A DNA stretch of 64,000 nucleotides from Marsupella aquatica. Its lineage: Eukaryota > Marchantiophyta. The notes under the pieces were generated by a model. The model made no database searches. It saw nothing but the letters and a program-made list of their open reading frames with translations, and had not been told where the DNA came from. Each line of letters starts with the position of its first letter. The first letter of the stretch is position 1. The stretch is taken from the NCBI GenBank assembly GCA_973895155.1, contig OZ316894.1, forward strand, positions 16,678,001 through 16,742,000. The letters are read 5' to 3'. A program made the position numbers and the translations under genes. Positions 1 through 10,600 of the stretch are shown piece after piece.

Positions 1-2988
1 GGGGAGGAACATGCATTGTCATAGGAGCCCTGGTGGGCCTCTCGCTCCTCCTCCCTGTGTTTTTCACGGGAACCAGGCTGTCCGAGAAGATCCTTTTTGA
101 CTGGTTGGCTTGGTCGAACTCGAGCGAGGCGTACACTGTCTATGGTAATTTGTCTAATCTTGCCCTCGGAGGAGGAGGATTACAGCCTAGATTACATTCT
201 TCTTGTCCTTTGAAGGTGTATGTCTACGAACTGCCTCGGAAATTCAACTTTGGCCTACTGCAACGTGACACTGCGCCAGATCAAGATTTGCCGTGGAGCG
301 AGGATGAGCCTTTACCGTCTTGGCCTCAGCATTCTGGCCTCAGAAAGCAGCACAATGTTGAATATTGGATGATGGTGGATCTGCTGGATCGGCATGTTGG
401 ACTCGAGGGTGAAAGAGCAGTCACCCGAGTACAGAGTCCCGAGGAGGCCGACTTATTTTTTGTACCTTTCTTCAGCTCTCTCAGTTTCAACAAATATGGC
501 AGCTTCATGAGGCGTCCCGAGGCCGAAAAAGATAGGATTCTACAAGTAAGTCACAACAACCACCCATCCCTTCTGGTCATTTTGGAGACTTGGTCCCAGT
601 GATGAAGCTCGGCAACTGCGAATGTGGTCCACATTTGATGGGGCAGACATCCGACCTACCGATTGCAAATGATGTTTTCATGTCGATCCAGACAATGCAT
701 TGTCCAAACGGACGTCGCTTTGCAAACTAGCCATGAAGGAACGTTAGTAAGATTGACACTCTAATTACCATAGTTTTTATCGGTATTTTGTATGAATTCC
801 TTCCTTTCTCATTGCATTGTACGACGATGGTGCATTTCTAATCTTTCTGTTATCATCTGCCTCTATGATTCCTACTGTCACTGAACTGGAGCAATGACCT
901 GAAACACTCAGATCTGGCATTACGATCACGAGAAGCCGATGTTTTGCATTTGTGGTAGATTCTATGCCTATCTTACATCGTCAATTGTATAAATTTGGCT
1001 GCAGGACGAAGTAGTGAGTATTCTTTTTAAGTCGGAGTGGTGGCGACGGTCAGGAGGTCAAGATCATGTGATCGCCGTGCATCATCCCAATGCATTCAGG
1101 TAGTGCATCCTCTTAGCTAGATCCTATCTAACACTTTTGTGCCCTTTGAACTTCCTGGAACGCTGGCGATATAGTTGATTCTATCATTTTGTTATCGATG
1201 GCTCTTTTTATGGAGGCAGTGTTATGTGTTGTGGTGGAGCATTTCCTGTCACGGTAGTGATTTCCAAGTGTCCTCACGAAAGATTGGGCCGATATCGACC
1301 GCGGTTCTTCCGATGGTAAAAAAGGTTGTCTATCTGTTGACTGAGTATTATCTCAAATTGCTTAATGCCGCAGGTTTTTTAGACATGCACTGAACTCTTC
1401 GATATTTATAGTGGCGGATTTTGGGCGGAATGCTCCCGACGTATCCTCTCTTAAAAAAGATGTGGTGGCACCATATACACATGTCGTTCCCACATACAAG
1501 GACGACGATACAGAAGATCCTTTCCTATCGAGGACAACGCTTTTGTTCTTTCAAGGCAAAATTAAGCGCAAAGATGTATGTCCATTCTTTCTGTGCGTGT
1601 AACTGTCATTTGAGAGTTGTTCCCATAATTTCAGGTTCGATTTTGTGCAACTTATCATGTTATTGAGCAACCTCCACAACACGTGATTTTGGAGAAATAC
1701 ACTCAAGTGCTCCTTCCTTCTCAGTTGAAGGTTTTGCTAATCGCTGCTGTTTTGTGGTATTCCAGGACGGGATAGTACGAACTCAACTAGCAGATCTTCT
1801 ACAATACAAACCCGGGGTACATTTTGAAGAAGGTGTCGCAAGTGCTGAAGGGCTCCAAGCGGTAAACTTCTGAATCTTTATCTTATCCTGAACTGACTTC
1901 TAGAGTCTTATTTTCCAACACATTTGGAACATGACGGTTTAGACTGGCCTGGAGCCTTGCACTAGTGGCCTTGAACTCTCTGCAAAGCAGCCCAAGAATT
2001 TGAATTCAATAGGAGTCACGTAGGCCTGGATGTACATGATTCATCTTCTGCTTGGCGCTCACGCAAGAACCAGCGTGAGTCACGTACCGAGAAATCTTAG
2101 GCTGCTGTCGGATATGCGCTCAGTACAGGATACATCAGGAACTAGGTTTATTCGCGTCAAGTGTAGTCACAAAGATGATCCTCTTGCTCAAACCATAGCA
2201 AGTATGAGTCTTTGAGTTCAAGGTCACATGATAACTAGAGGACTTCTGCTTATGCATAAGTGGCCACATCTGTACTGTGAGCGTTTTGGACAAAGAACTG
2301 AAACGAAGCGAAACCTCATGATCAGCTTAATCTCCCGTCGAAGAAATTGTCAAATACATTTGACTTCAGCCATGTTTTGACTAGGTCTCTGGCGTTGTAG
2401 ATCAACTCATACTTTGGATGGGCTATGCATTAAATTCTTCTGTTCCCAATTTACCAGTCTTGAACTGGCGAAAATGCTGGTATCATCTCTTGCACCCCTA
2501 TGTTGTTCCCTTCATATATTGCAGGATTCTGGTTGTATTTATTGCCTTTTTTTTTGGACATTTGTTTGCAGGCAACTCTTGGAATGCGGACCTCACGGTA
2601 TTGCCTGCATCCAGCTGGAGACACCCCATCGTCATGTCGTCTGTTTGATGCTATCGTGAGCCATTGTGTGCCTGTCATCATCAGTGATAAGATTGAGCTT
2701 CCTTTTGAGGATGAGTTAAATTACAAGAGCTTTGCATTGTTCTTTTCAGTAGAGGAAGCCTTACAGCCAGGATGGCTATTAACTCAGTTGAATAGTGTTG
2801 AAAAGGAACATTGGCTCGAAATGTTCCTAAAGTTGAAAGAAGTTAGTCACCATTTTGAGTTCCAGCATCCAACAAAGCAAGATGATGCAGTCAATATGAT
2901 ATGGAAGGAACTCCACCATAAAGTTCCCGGAATCAAGCTTGCTATTCACCGCAAGCAACGCTTGAAAATATCAGATTGGTGGAGATGA
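1..2988 (+). CDS. GT47 exostosin-family glycosyltransferase, ARAD1-like, 5' partial
   Basis: The reading frame is open to the left window edge, so the N-terminus is missing. Exons: <1-545, 1005-1099, 1374-1575, 1766-1861, 2572-2988, all with GT..AG borders and matching phases, giving about 451 visible residues. The protein starts with a hydrophobic stretch ([18 protein letters not shown]) typical of a type II Golgi anchor. It then has GT47 landmarks: [101 protein letters not shown] and [16 protein letters not shown]. The order and wording are closest to the plant ARAD1 group, proposed arabinosyltransferases for pectic arabinan, so a role in cell wall polysaccharide synthesis in the Golgi is inferred. 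Another GT47 subgroup remains possible. The stop is TGA at 2986-2988. Confidence 0.88.
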
Positions 2989-4067
2989 TTTGCAGCCGAC
3001 CTTTGTGGTGGAGATTTTATGCAGCTGACCTCTACTACAGGTGAAGAAAGATTCGTCAACAATCAGAGAAGTAGTGATGTAAATTTAGTGGAAAATCTCA
3101 TCCGGAAAATTCATTCAGAGTACATTCTTGACCTCTAGCCGTTTTTCTCACTGGGTTGTAATTAGCTCGTCCGGGGTTGATACTCCCTCTCGCCAGAAAT
3201 TCGTCCAATAAGAGATTTCAGCTTGCTTACTCCTGCTGCGGAGACATTTAGATGAAGGACTCTTGTCTCAAATATGTTTCATCAGTGGCTGTAATGTGAA
3301 TAGTATTTGACTTTTGTTCTGCTCTCTTCCCACTTTGCTATAATAAACGATGCAGGACCCAGCTGTCTGATTCCCACAATAATGGCTTTCTTGAGTAATG
3401 CAATATGTGAGACCTTGCTTTGGCCTTTACCTTCCTATGCACATTCTTCTCACACTTGGGTTGTGATGAATAGGACTTTAAACTTTTTGTTGTTGTCTTT
3501 GAAGTCTGGAATAGACCCAGAAGAATAGGCTTTGATTTGGCTAGAGGTGTTCAACTCTTCCCTTCTTATATGCCTATTTTTGTAAGAGTAAATTATCAAG
3601 TTGCTTCAAAGGAGCATGACGACTTGGATCGCCACAGACTTGCAACATTCAACATTCTGATCCTGATTCTTGATATTTGCACTTCACCACTCTTTGTAAA
3701 GGTAGAGAAACATGTGGTGCAGAAGCAGCTAAAAGTTTTATGAGAATCGGAAGTGCATCAAATTGTGTTCTTCCTCTATGTGACATTGTTATCTTGTAGA
3801 AATTTAGTCAAATACTTTACCCTAGATGATGTGTATTCAAGAGGACTTTCCAAACCAAAACCAAATCTGTACCATGTTAGCAAAATCAGTTTTGATCAGG
3901 TATGTGATATTGCAATTTTTATCAAGTATGTGATATTGTTTTCTGGTGTAAATTTTGCTCAGAAACTGTACCGTGGAGGATGTACTTTCTAGAGAATGTT
4001 CCAAACTAAATCTATCTACAAAGTCTGCTCAACCTGTGCTTGAACCATGACATCTTGTATGCTGTAC

Positions 4068-4270
4068 CTAAATAATTTGACCATATATTTGAAGTTGTAA
4101 CTAAATAATTTGACCATATATTTGAAAGAAGGAAGTCTGTCCAAACTTTGGTCAGACAATTGCATCCTATAGACTCAATGATACAAAATTTGACCATATA
4201 GTTGACTAAATGAAATGCATCCTATAGACTCGATGAGACAAAATTTGACCAGTTGACTAAATGAAATGAG
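4068..4270. repeat. Local tandem duplications around an AATTTGACCATATA motif
   Basis: The string AAATAATTTGACCATATATTTGAA occurs twice about 31 bases apart near 4070-4125. A longer unit containing CATCCTATAGACTC(A/G)ATGA and AAATTTGACCA, then GTTGACTAAATGAAATG, repeats between about 4165 and 4270. Confidence 0.7.
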
Positions 4271-5376
4271 TTCAACTAGTGGGACCCCAAAATCTGCTAT
4301 TTGTATTTCCATCTGGTACTTTACGTAGGCCATGGGTTAGCAAGTGTACTTCAACACCCTTTTTCCACACAAGACTTTAAAACTTTGAGACTTATTAAGG
4401 CTGGCTGGCTGGAGATTATGAAACTTGAGACCTCCTAGACTCCCATAAAACTACAAAGGAAAAATGAAACACAGAACCCCTTTGGATAAGTGAATTTTTT
4501 TTTATAATGTATTTTAAAGGAGCCATTTTTACTCTGTTTACCCCTAAAAAACTTTAAATAAAATTTTGTTTTGAATTAAATAATACCTATAAAGAAAAGA
4601 TAAATTTCTCATAAGTTGAAATCTAACATTTTACAATCATTCAATTTACTTTGTCTTTACACTCAATGTAATTTAACATTTTATACATATTTTTATATTC
4701 CATAGACCATAAAATTAAATAATAATATATATTGTTATATGGTTGTTCAATCATCAACTTATCAATAATACTATTTATACTCTCAAATAGTGTAGCATGG
4801 TGAGAACTATACACTATGAATAGGAAACAATGTTGCCTATTCAAGGTATCAGTTATCTACCTTGTTTCATAAACTGTTGCATGATTGAATTTTTTTCAAA
4901 TAATGGAAGAGAATTGGGCCAATGAGAACTTACAATTCATTTAATTGAGCTCATGGTCTCAGAGAAGAACTACTAGCATGAACCAATACGCTTACTTGCA
5001 ATTCTAAACAACACTTAAAATAACACAAGACAATACAAGACACACAATTAAATCTTTCAAATATAAAAAGTTAACATTTGCACTTCCTTTGCCAGACAGA
5101 AAGAGCATTTAAACAAACACTACCAAAACAGAGAGCAATGGATGTACATGACAAACAAATAGTCTTCTCTAAAACCTCCACAATGCACTCTAAGGTCCAA
5201 CGTATGGCAGTCCTGCTAGCCAACATTGTCCTTCCGCAATCTTGTTATGGCATCAAGCTCTAACTTTTGACCTTTGCGTGAAGCTCCAAAGTGTTTAAAC
5301 TGAACATTGGAATTGGGCAGTATGTTGGCTGCCCCATAAGTCCCTGACTTGAACCTCAAACGTGAATACCAAAAAC

Positions 5377-5426
5377 CCTAACCTAACCTAACCTAACCTA
5401 ACCTAACCTAACCTAACCTAACCTAA
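5377..5426. repeat. (CCTAA)10 array, i.e. (TTAGG)10 on the minus strand
   Basis: Ten perfect CCTAA units run without interruption and are preceded by one C, which makes a single CCCTAA. The pentamer is not the usual plant telomere repeat (TTTAGGG), though it is the arthropod-type telomere unit. Flanks are ordinary AT-rich intergenic DNA, so this is most simply an interstitial microsatellite. Confidence 0.95.
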
Positions 5427-6384
5427 CTCCTACCAAAGTCACAATTGCCTTCTTAGGGTACGCCCTTTCATAGCCCTTATGTAGCCCTTGAATAACAGCA
5501 GCAACAATTGAGGCCCCATGAAATTGCTTAGCCTCTAAATATAAAGGACCCATGCATACTTTTAGCTATTTTCTTGGGAAAGGCTAAACATAAATTATTG
5601 TTATTTGGGAGTACACGTGTCCCAATAGCACAGTGACAAGTGTACCAATTAAAAACTGCCATGTGTCATATGCATGTACATGATGTAAAAAAACCCCAAC
5701 TTTCTTACACAGATTCATGGAATATAACCTATTTAATGAGGGCCTATTGTTATTTAAAGCACATCCAAAAATTTAATGGACCCTATTCTTCTTCCACAAA
5801 ACTTTGGAAGTCTTTCTTTAGGACCATTTAAATGACCCTATGCTTCGTTGCATGTGATGTGACACTTTCGTGGACCTTGTCTTTTGCACGGTTTAATTCG
5901 CCTCTTAAGAAGCCCAACATTGCACAAGACACCAACTCCCCGATTTCCAAAAAATTCCTTTTGGGCGGGCTGGTTCAAATACTCAACTTGTTTACTTGCG
6001 GAGTCCGGAGGTGGTGACCGGGCACACATAGAGGACCGAGGGTTATTCCCGTTTTCTAAATCTTCGGTTCTCATAATTGAGACCCCTTAATATGTAAACA
6101 ATACATTTTAGTGGACCCGCCTGTGCCACTTTTGGGAGGACTACTGTAGGAGATTGATATCATGAGAATGATAATGGGATGATGGTGGTGTACTACATTG
6201 GTGGTATCCTATTAAATTCTGTGCATACTGTAACCCATCCACTAGATGGGGTAATGGGTTGTAATCCCTGAGGGAGGTCAGCCCAAGAGGGTTACAGGTC
6301 ATGGGCTCCTAAGAGGGGATGGTATACCAAGCAGAAATCCCACAAATGAAAATATTGGAAATTATGTGCTTAGGAGGAACCACA

Positions 6385-6790
6385 AACCTGAGCCAAAGCT
6401 CTAACACACAATAAATCAGGTCAATGTCCACTTCCCAAGCGAGGGCCTGATCCAAGCCACTAGCACACATTTAAATCAGGGAGTTTCCGCTCCAAAGCCA
6501 GGGCCCTTGATTTGCACCTCTAACACAGATTTACATCAGGGAATCTCCTGGCCAGGCTGGCACTAGGGGTATGGCCCACAACCTTTAATTTAGATTAAAA
6601 ACATGATTCCCAGCCAGGCTGACAACAGGGGTATGGCACACAACCTTCAATTTAAATTAGAAAAATGATGCCCAGTCAGACTCGCAATAGGGGTATGGCC
6701 CACGAGCTTCAGTTTAGATTAAAAAAGTGTTTTGAACAAGGGTGATAGCCACAACCTTGATCCCAGCCATTAATACAGCAAATCTTCTTG
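6385..6790. repeat. Two abutting families of about 60-bp tandem repeats
   Basis: From about 6385 to 6540 a unit with the features AACACA..TTTAAATCAGG..CCA..AGCCAGGGCC is repeated about three times. From about 6545 to 6735 a second unit of about 62 bp is repeated three times; it contains CCAGGCTG, AGGGGTATGGC, CACAACCTT(T/C)AATTTA and GATT(A)AAAAA. Copies differ by several substitutions, so the array is old. Confidence 0.75.
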
Positions 6791-6940
6791 CCAGGCTTCA
6801 ATGAAAATAAAATAACCATTCACAACAGGGTGATATTCTCTCCCAAGTTGCGGCCCTGGTCAGAGCCAGTGACAGACATAAATCTGAGAATCTCCTATCG
6901 AGGAGTGCATTAATATGATTGTAAATCCTCCTATGGTACT

Positions 6941-7125
6941 CGTAACCTTTAATTCAAATACAAAGAGAGAGTCACTAGAGATAGTCACACTAAAGTACGA
7001 TAGAAGCATGACTCTCGTGATTTTTTCGTTGAAAGATTTTACGTCATAACCTTCAATCAAATACAAAGAGAGAGTCACGAGAGGGTTTACAATCATACTA
7101 AATCACGACGGAAGCATGGCGTCAA
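6941..7125. repeat. Tandem duplication, about 70 bp unit
   Basis: Two diverged copies share the pieces TAACCTT(T)AAT, CAAATACAAAGAGAGAGTCAC and GAAGCATG. The copies lie at about 6941-7012 and 7047-7118. Confidence 0.7.
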
Positions 7126-7689
7126 CACGGGGTATCATCAACTCAGGAGGTATCCACCTCAACTTCGAGATCAAAGTATGGACTCTCCACAAATTACCGT
7201 TCTAATGAGTTGAAGGGCTACGAAAGGGTTCCAAGCTGTTATGCAAGAAATGTCATGGTAAATTGCATGAAGAAAACAAGATCACTCACCCGCGTCTAAG
7301 AGTTACACTTCAAGATCAGAGCCATGTTCATTGAAATGCCTTGTTCTGGTCTCTGTCACAGTTTAAATGCCCTCTGTACTGTCATTCACCTGCCCGGTAA
7401 ACTTCACATAAATTGAAGCAACCCATTGATTTGCACGACAGATTTTCCAACTGATATCGGGGATTGTATCCCGAAAAAATAGATGGCAAGAACCATAATT
7501 ATACACTCCCCAGTTCTCGGCCTTCCTCATTGAAGTAGGGGACATGACGTCATCCTTTGAAACTGGAATCTAGTGGAGCTCCTAACACTGATAACACTAC
7601 CTTCGAACCCGGCAAAATTATCAGTGAACAACATATTCCTCATTACCGGCGCTCGTGGACGTATCCTGTTCCAACTGAGCGACTCTTAA

Positions 7690-10600
7690 CTAGTTTAGTG
7701 ACCATAGATGTGTCGGAGTCTCGTCAGAAATGACAAGATGATCAGCCAGTCTAAAAGTGAGGTCAGATAGGTCTTTTGGCATCTTTCTGAAAGGCTCCAA
7801 GTGTACTTCCGATTGGCTCTGTGCCAAATGCAGTCCTTCAAGCTGCTTCAGCACATCACCATTGCTGCTCCCGTTGCTGCTCCTGCCCTCAGTAAGTGCA
7901 CTGCACCAAGCAACAAAATTCAATATTCGTCATCCAGTTGCCTTCCTTCGTATGACCAAAACGGAGTCAAGGCTGGCAAGAGCAGAAAAATAGTGGCAAA
8001 TTCGTGAAGCATGCAATTCTTCGACAACTATCGAGTTTCAGAGGTAGTAAGACATCCCTGAAACTCTGCTAGGGAATCTTGTTCCAATCTCCAAACTGGA
8101 ATGAGAGATGATATATCCAGACCCCACGCTCTTTCATTTTTCCATCCCACTACAGGTCTCTAAAACAAAAAACCTTATCTGAGACAGGTTATGACGAAAG
8201 AGTTCAACCAGTGGATGGGAAAATATGATACGTGTCAATCCGACATTTCAGTTGAGCCACAGCCAGTTGATCTTGCCTAACGATTTGTTCAACTAGCTAA
8301 AAGACCATTCTGTGCACGGCGAGAAATTTTCTAAGTCGGTCTATCCTCAGTCCACCCACTAATTTACAATTGCAAAACTGCTGGGCCACTCTGGGTTCGA
8401 TTCATCAGTCCACCATTTGTCCCCAGTCTCCGTCAACGATAGTTTACGAACTTAGTTTCAAGTAAATTACGGTCGTTGATTTCAAGTCGATGTCTAATAG
8501 ACTAACATAAGCTTTCTGATGTAAATCTGGAAGACAAAGGTCACACAGATTGATTTACAATTGCGATCAAGATTTCAGGTTCTTGTCGAAACAGAGAACA
8601 AACAGGTAGCAATCCTACTCATCAGCATGCAGGGCTCACAAAATCTATCTAAACCAAGGGCGATCCTAAAGTATCAATCTCTGAACCGAGTTGTGATCCA
8701 CATTTGATTTCCGCAGGCCGTCATGACAGCTTCTCCCAGGGTTGAAGCCATGGCTTGAGTCTCTGAAAAGCGACTCAAACTCGACCTATTCCTAGGCCGG
8801 CGGCAGGCGAAGAGAAGGTAGAGGGATGAGCGAAGGACGAATGAAACAACATGACAGGGAGGGCTAGAGAATACCTGGTCGGAGTGGCTCCAGCTTGAGT
8901 ATTTTGGCTACTTCCATAGGAACGGGACTCGTCAGCTAATTGATTGGAGGCTTGTCTTCTTGTATCCCCGATAGAAGACTCGTCGGATGTCGGGCGAGCA
9001 GCTTGAAAGAAATCATCGAAATCCGTCAAATTCTGCTGGGAGATGTCCACTGACCCGGGCGTTCCTTGAAAGAAGAAGTCATATTCTGTTGTGTGACTTG
9101 AACTAACCGCTGTGTCGGCAGATGGAGGACCCGCTTGCACGAAGTCTTCAAAATCCCCATTCCCTAATTCCGTTGCTTCGTTCTGCTCGAGAGATTCGAC
9201 TGACAAAGGAGAAGGTTGAAAAAAATGGTCAAAATCTCCCGTGTCACTTTTACCAAGAGCATTGTCCACTGAATGAGAAGGCGTTGAGAAAAGAGCATCA
9301 AAACCAATTGACACATTTTGGCCCGGTAATTCCTTCACAGATTGACGTGCATCCTTGAAAAAATCAATATTTGCGACTGCAGTATGACCATTGGATTCAC
9401 CAGACGGATCAGATGCAGCTTGAAAGAAGTCTGCGAAGCCCGTCTTCCCATTTTGAACTACGGATTCCTCTGCAGGAGTAACTGTCTTGACCGTCTGACC
9501 ATGGGAGTGGTTGATAGGCGTATTAGCTCCTTGAAATGACTCATCAAAATCTGGTTCCGCTATCTGGCCATTAGATTTGGCAAGATTGCCAGGAACGCCA
9601 GGTTGTGCATACTGGCCATGTAATCTACCCTCCAATTTTTGAGGCGTTTTAAAGAAGTAATCGAAATCCGTTTGGCCATAGTGTCCACCCGACCCATTCG
9701 CTGACTTCGGAGCGGCTTGAAAAAAGTCATCAAAATCCGTTTCGATGTTTTCGCCGCCCGATCCCTCTGCCGAATTTCGCTGAGCCCGGTCTGTGTTATA
9801 AACACGGGAATTGCCTGTCGGCTCAGAATCTGCTTGCAAGAAGTCGTCGAAATCGGGTTCTCCATCTTGGCCATTTGATCCTTCAGCTGGAGGGATAACA
9901 GGTGCCTGTACTTGCAGTCCACGGGGATGACTTGCTAATTCAGGAACAGCTAGAAATGTATCAAAATCCGCTCGTAACCTTTGGCTGCTATTTTCATCCA
10001 CTGTGATAGGAATTAGCTCTTCCACATTTTGGCTATGGTCTTGGTCTCCTGGTTTGTGGCCTTCTTGAAATGAGTCATCAAAATAGTTCACTTTGTGGCC
10101 ATTGGATTCCTCCGCTACATGAGAAGCACCTGTCTGAATATTCTGATCCCGGGATTGGTTTCTTGACACAGGAGGGGCTTGAAAGGAGAAGTCGAAATCC
10201 GAGTCCAAATTCTTAACACTGGGTTTCGGTGGAGAAAGGGGAGCAGCTGCTGCCTCTACTTTTGGACTTTTTTCAGAAAAGAAATCGAAAATCGTATCTT
10301 TTGTGTGGCTACTTGAATCCTCTCCTACATGAGGTATAGCCATTTCTTGATTTAAACCGCCAAGTTGGTCTGCTGATCCAGGAGCTGCCTGAAGAAAGTC
10401 ATCGAAATCATGCTCTCCGTCATGGCCTGTGGAGTCTTCTGTTGTATGCGGAATGGGAGTCTCTAAGTTCAGTCCACCCGAATGATCTCCTAATCCAGAA
10501 GAAGCTTTAAAAAAATCATCGAAATCTGTTTTTATTTTATGGCCGCTGGTTCCTTCTAATGTGTAAGGGGGAGGTTTATCTAACTTAAGTCCACGCGAGT

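Larger units (their letters stand above)
2989..7689. other. AT-rich intergenic region with tandem repeats
   Basis: I see no convincing gene between the GT47 stop and the last exon of the minus-strand repeat-protein gene. The open frames here are short and resemble nothing I know. The stretch is AT-rich, especially 4480-4780, and carries several local duplications and a pentamer array listed separately. Confidence 0.6.

Noticed and set aside
5377-5426. Reading the CCTAA array as a telomere or contig end
   Set aside because: It is only 50 bp long, of the wrong unit for plants, and flanked on both sides by normal intergenic sequence.
6130-6330. Possible LTR beginning TGTAGGAGATTGATATCATG
   Set aside because: I could not find a matching second LTR, primer-binding site or polypurine tract within the window.
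7590-7625. TTCGAACCCGGC resembling a T-loop or a primer-binding site
   Set aside because: No tRNA fold and no LTR next to it that I can delimit.
8385-8425. GGGTTCGATTC..CCACCA resembling a tRNA T-arm and CCA end
   Set aside because: No acceptor, D or anticodon stems of tRNA form can be found upstream at the right spacing.
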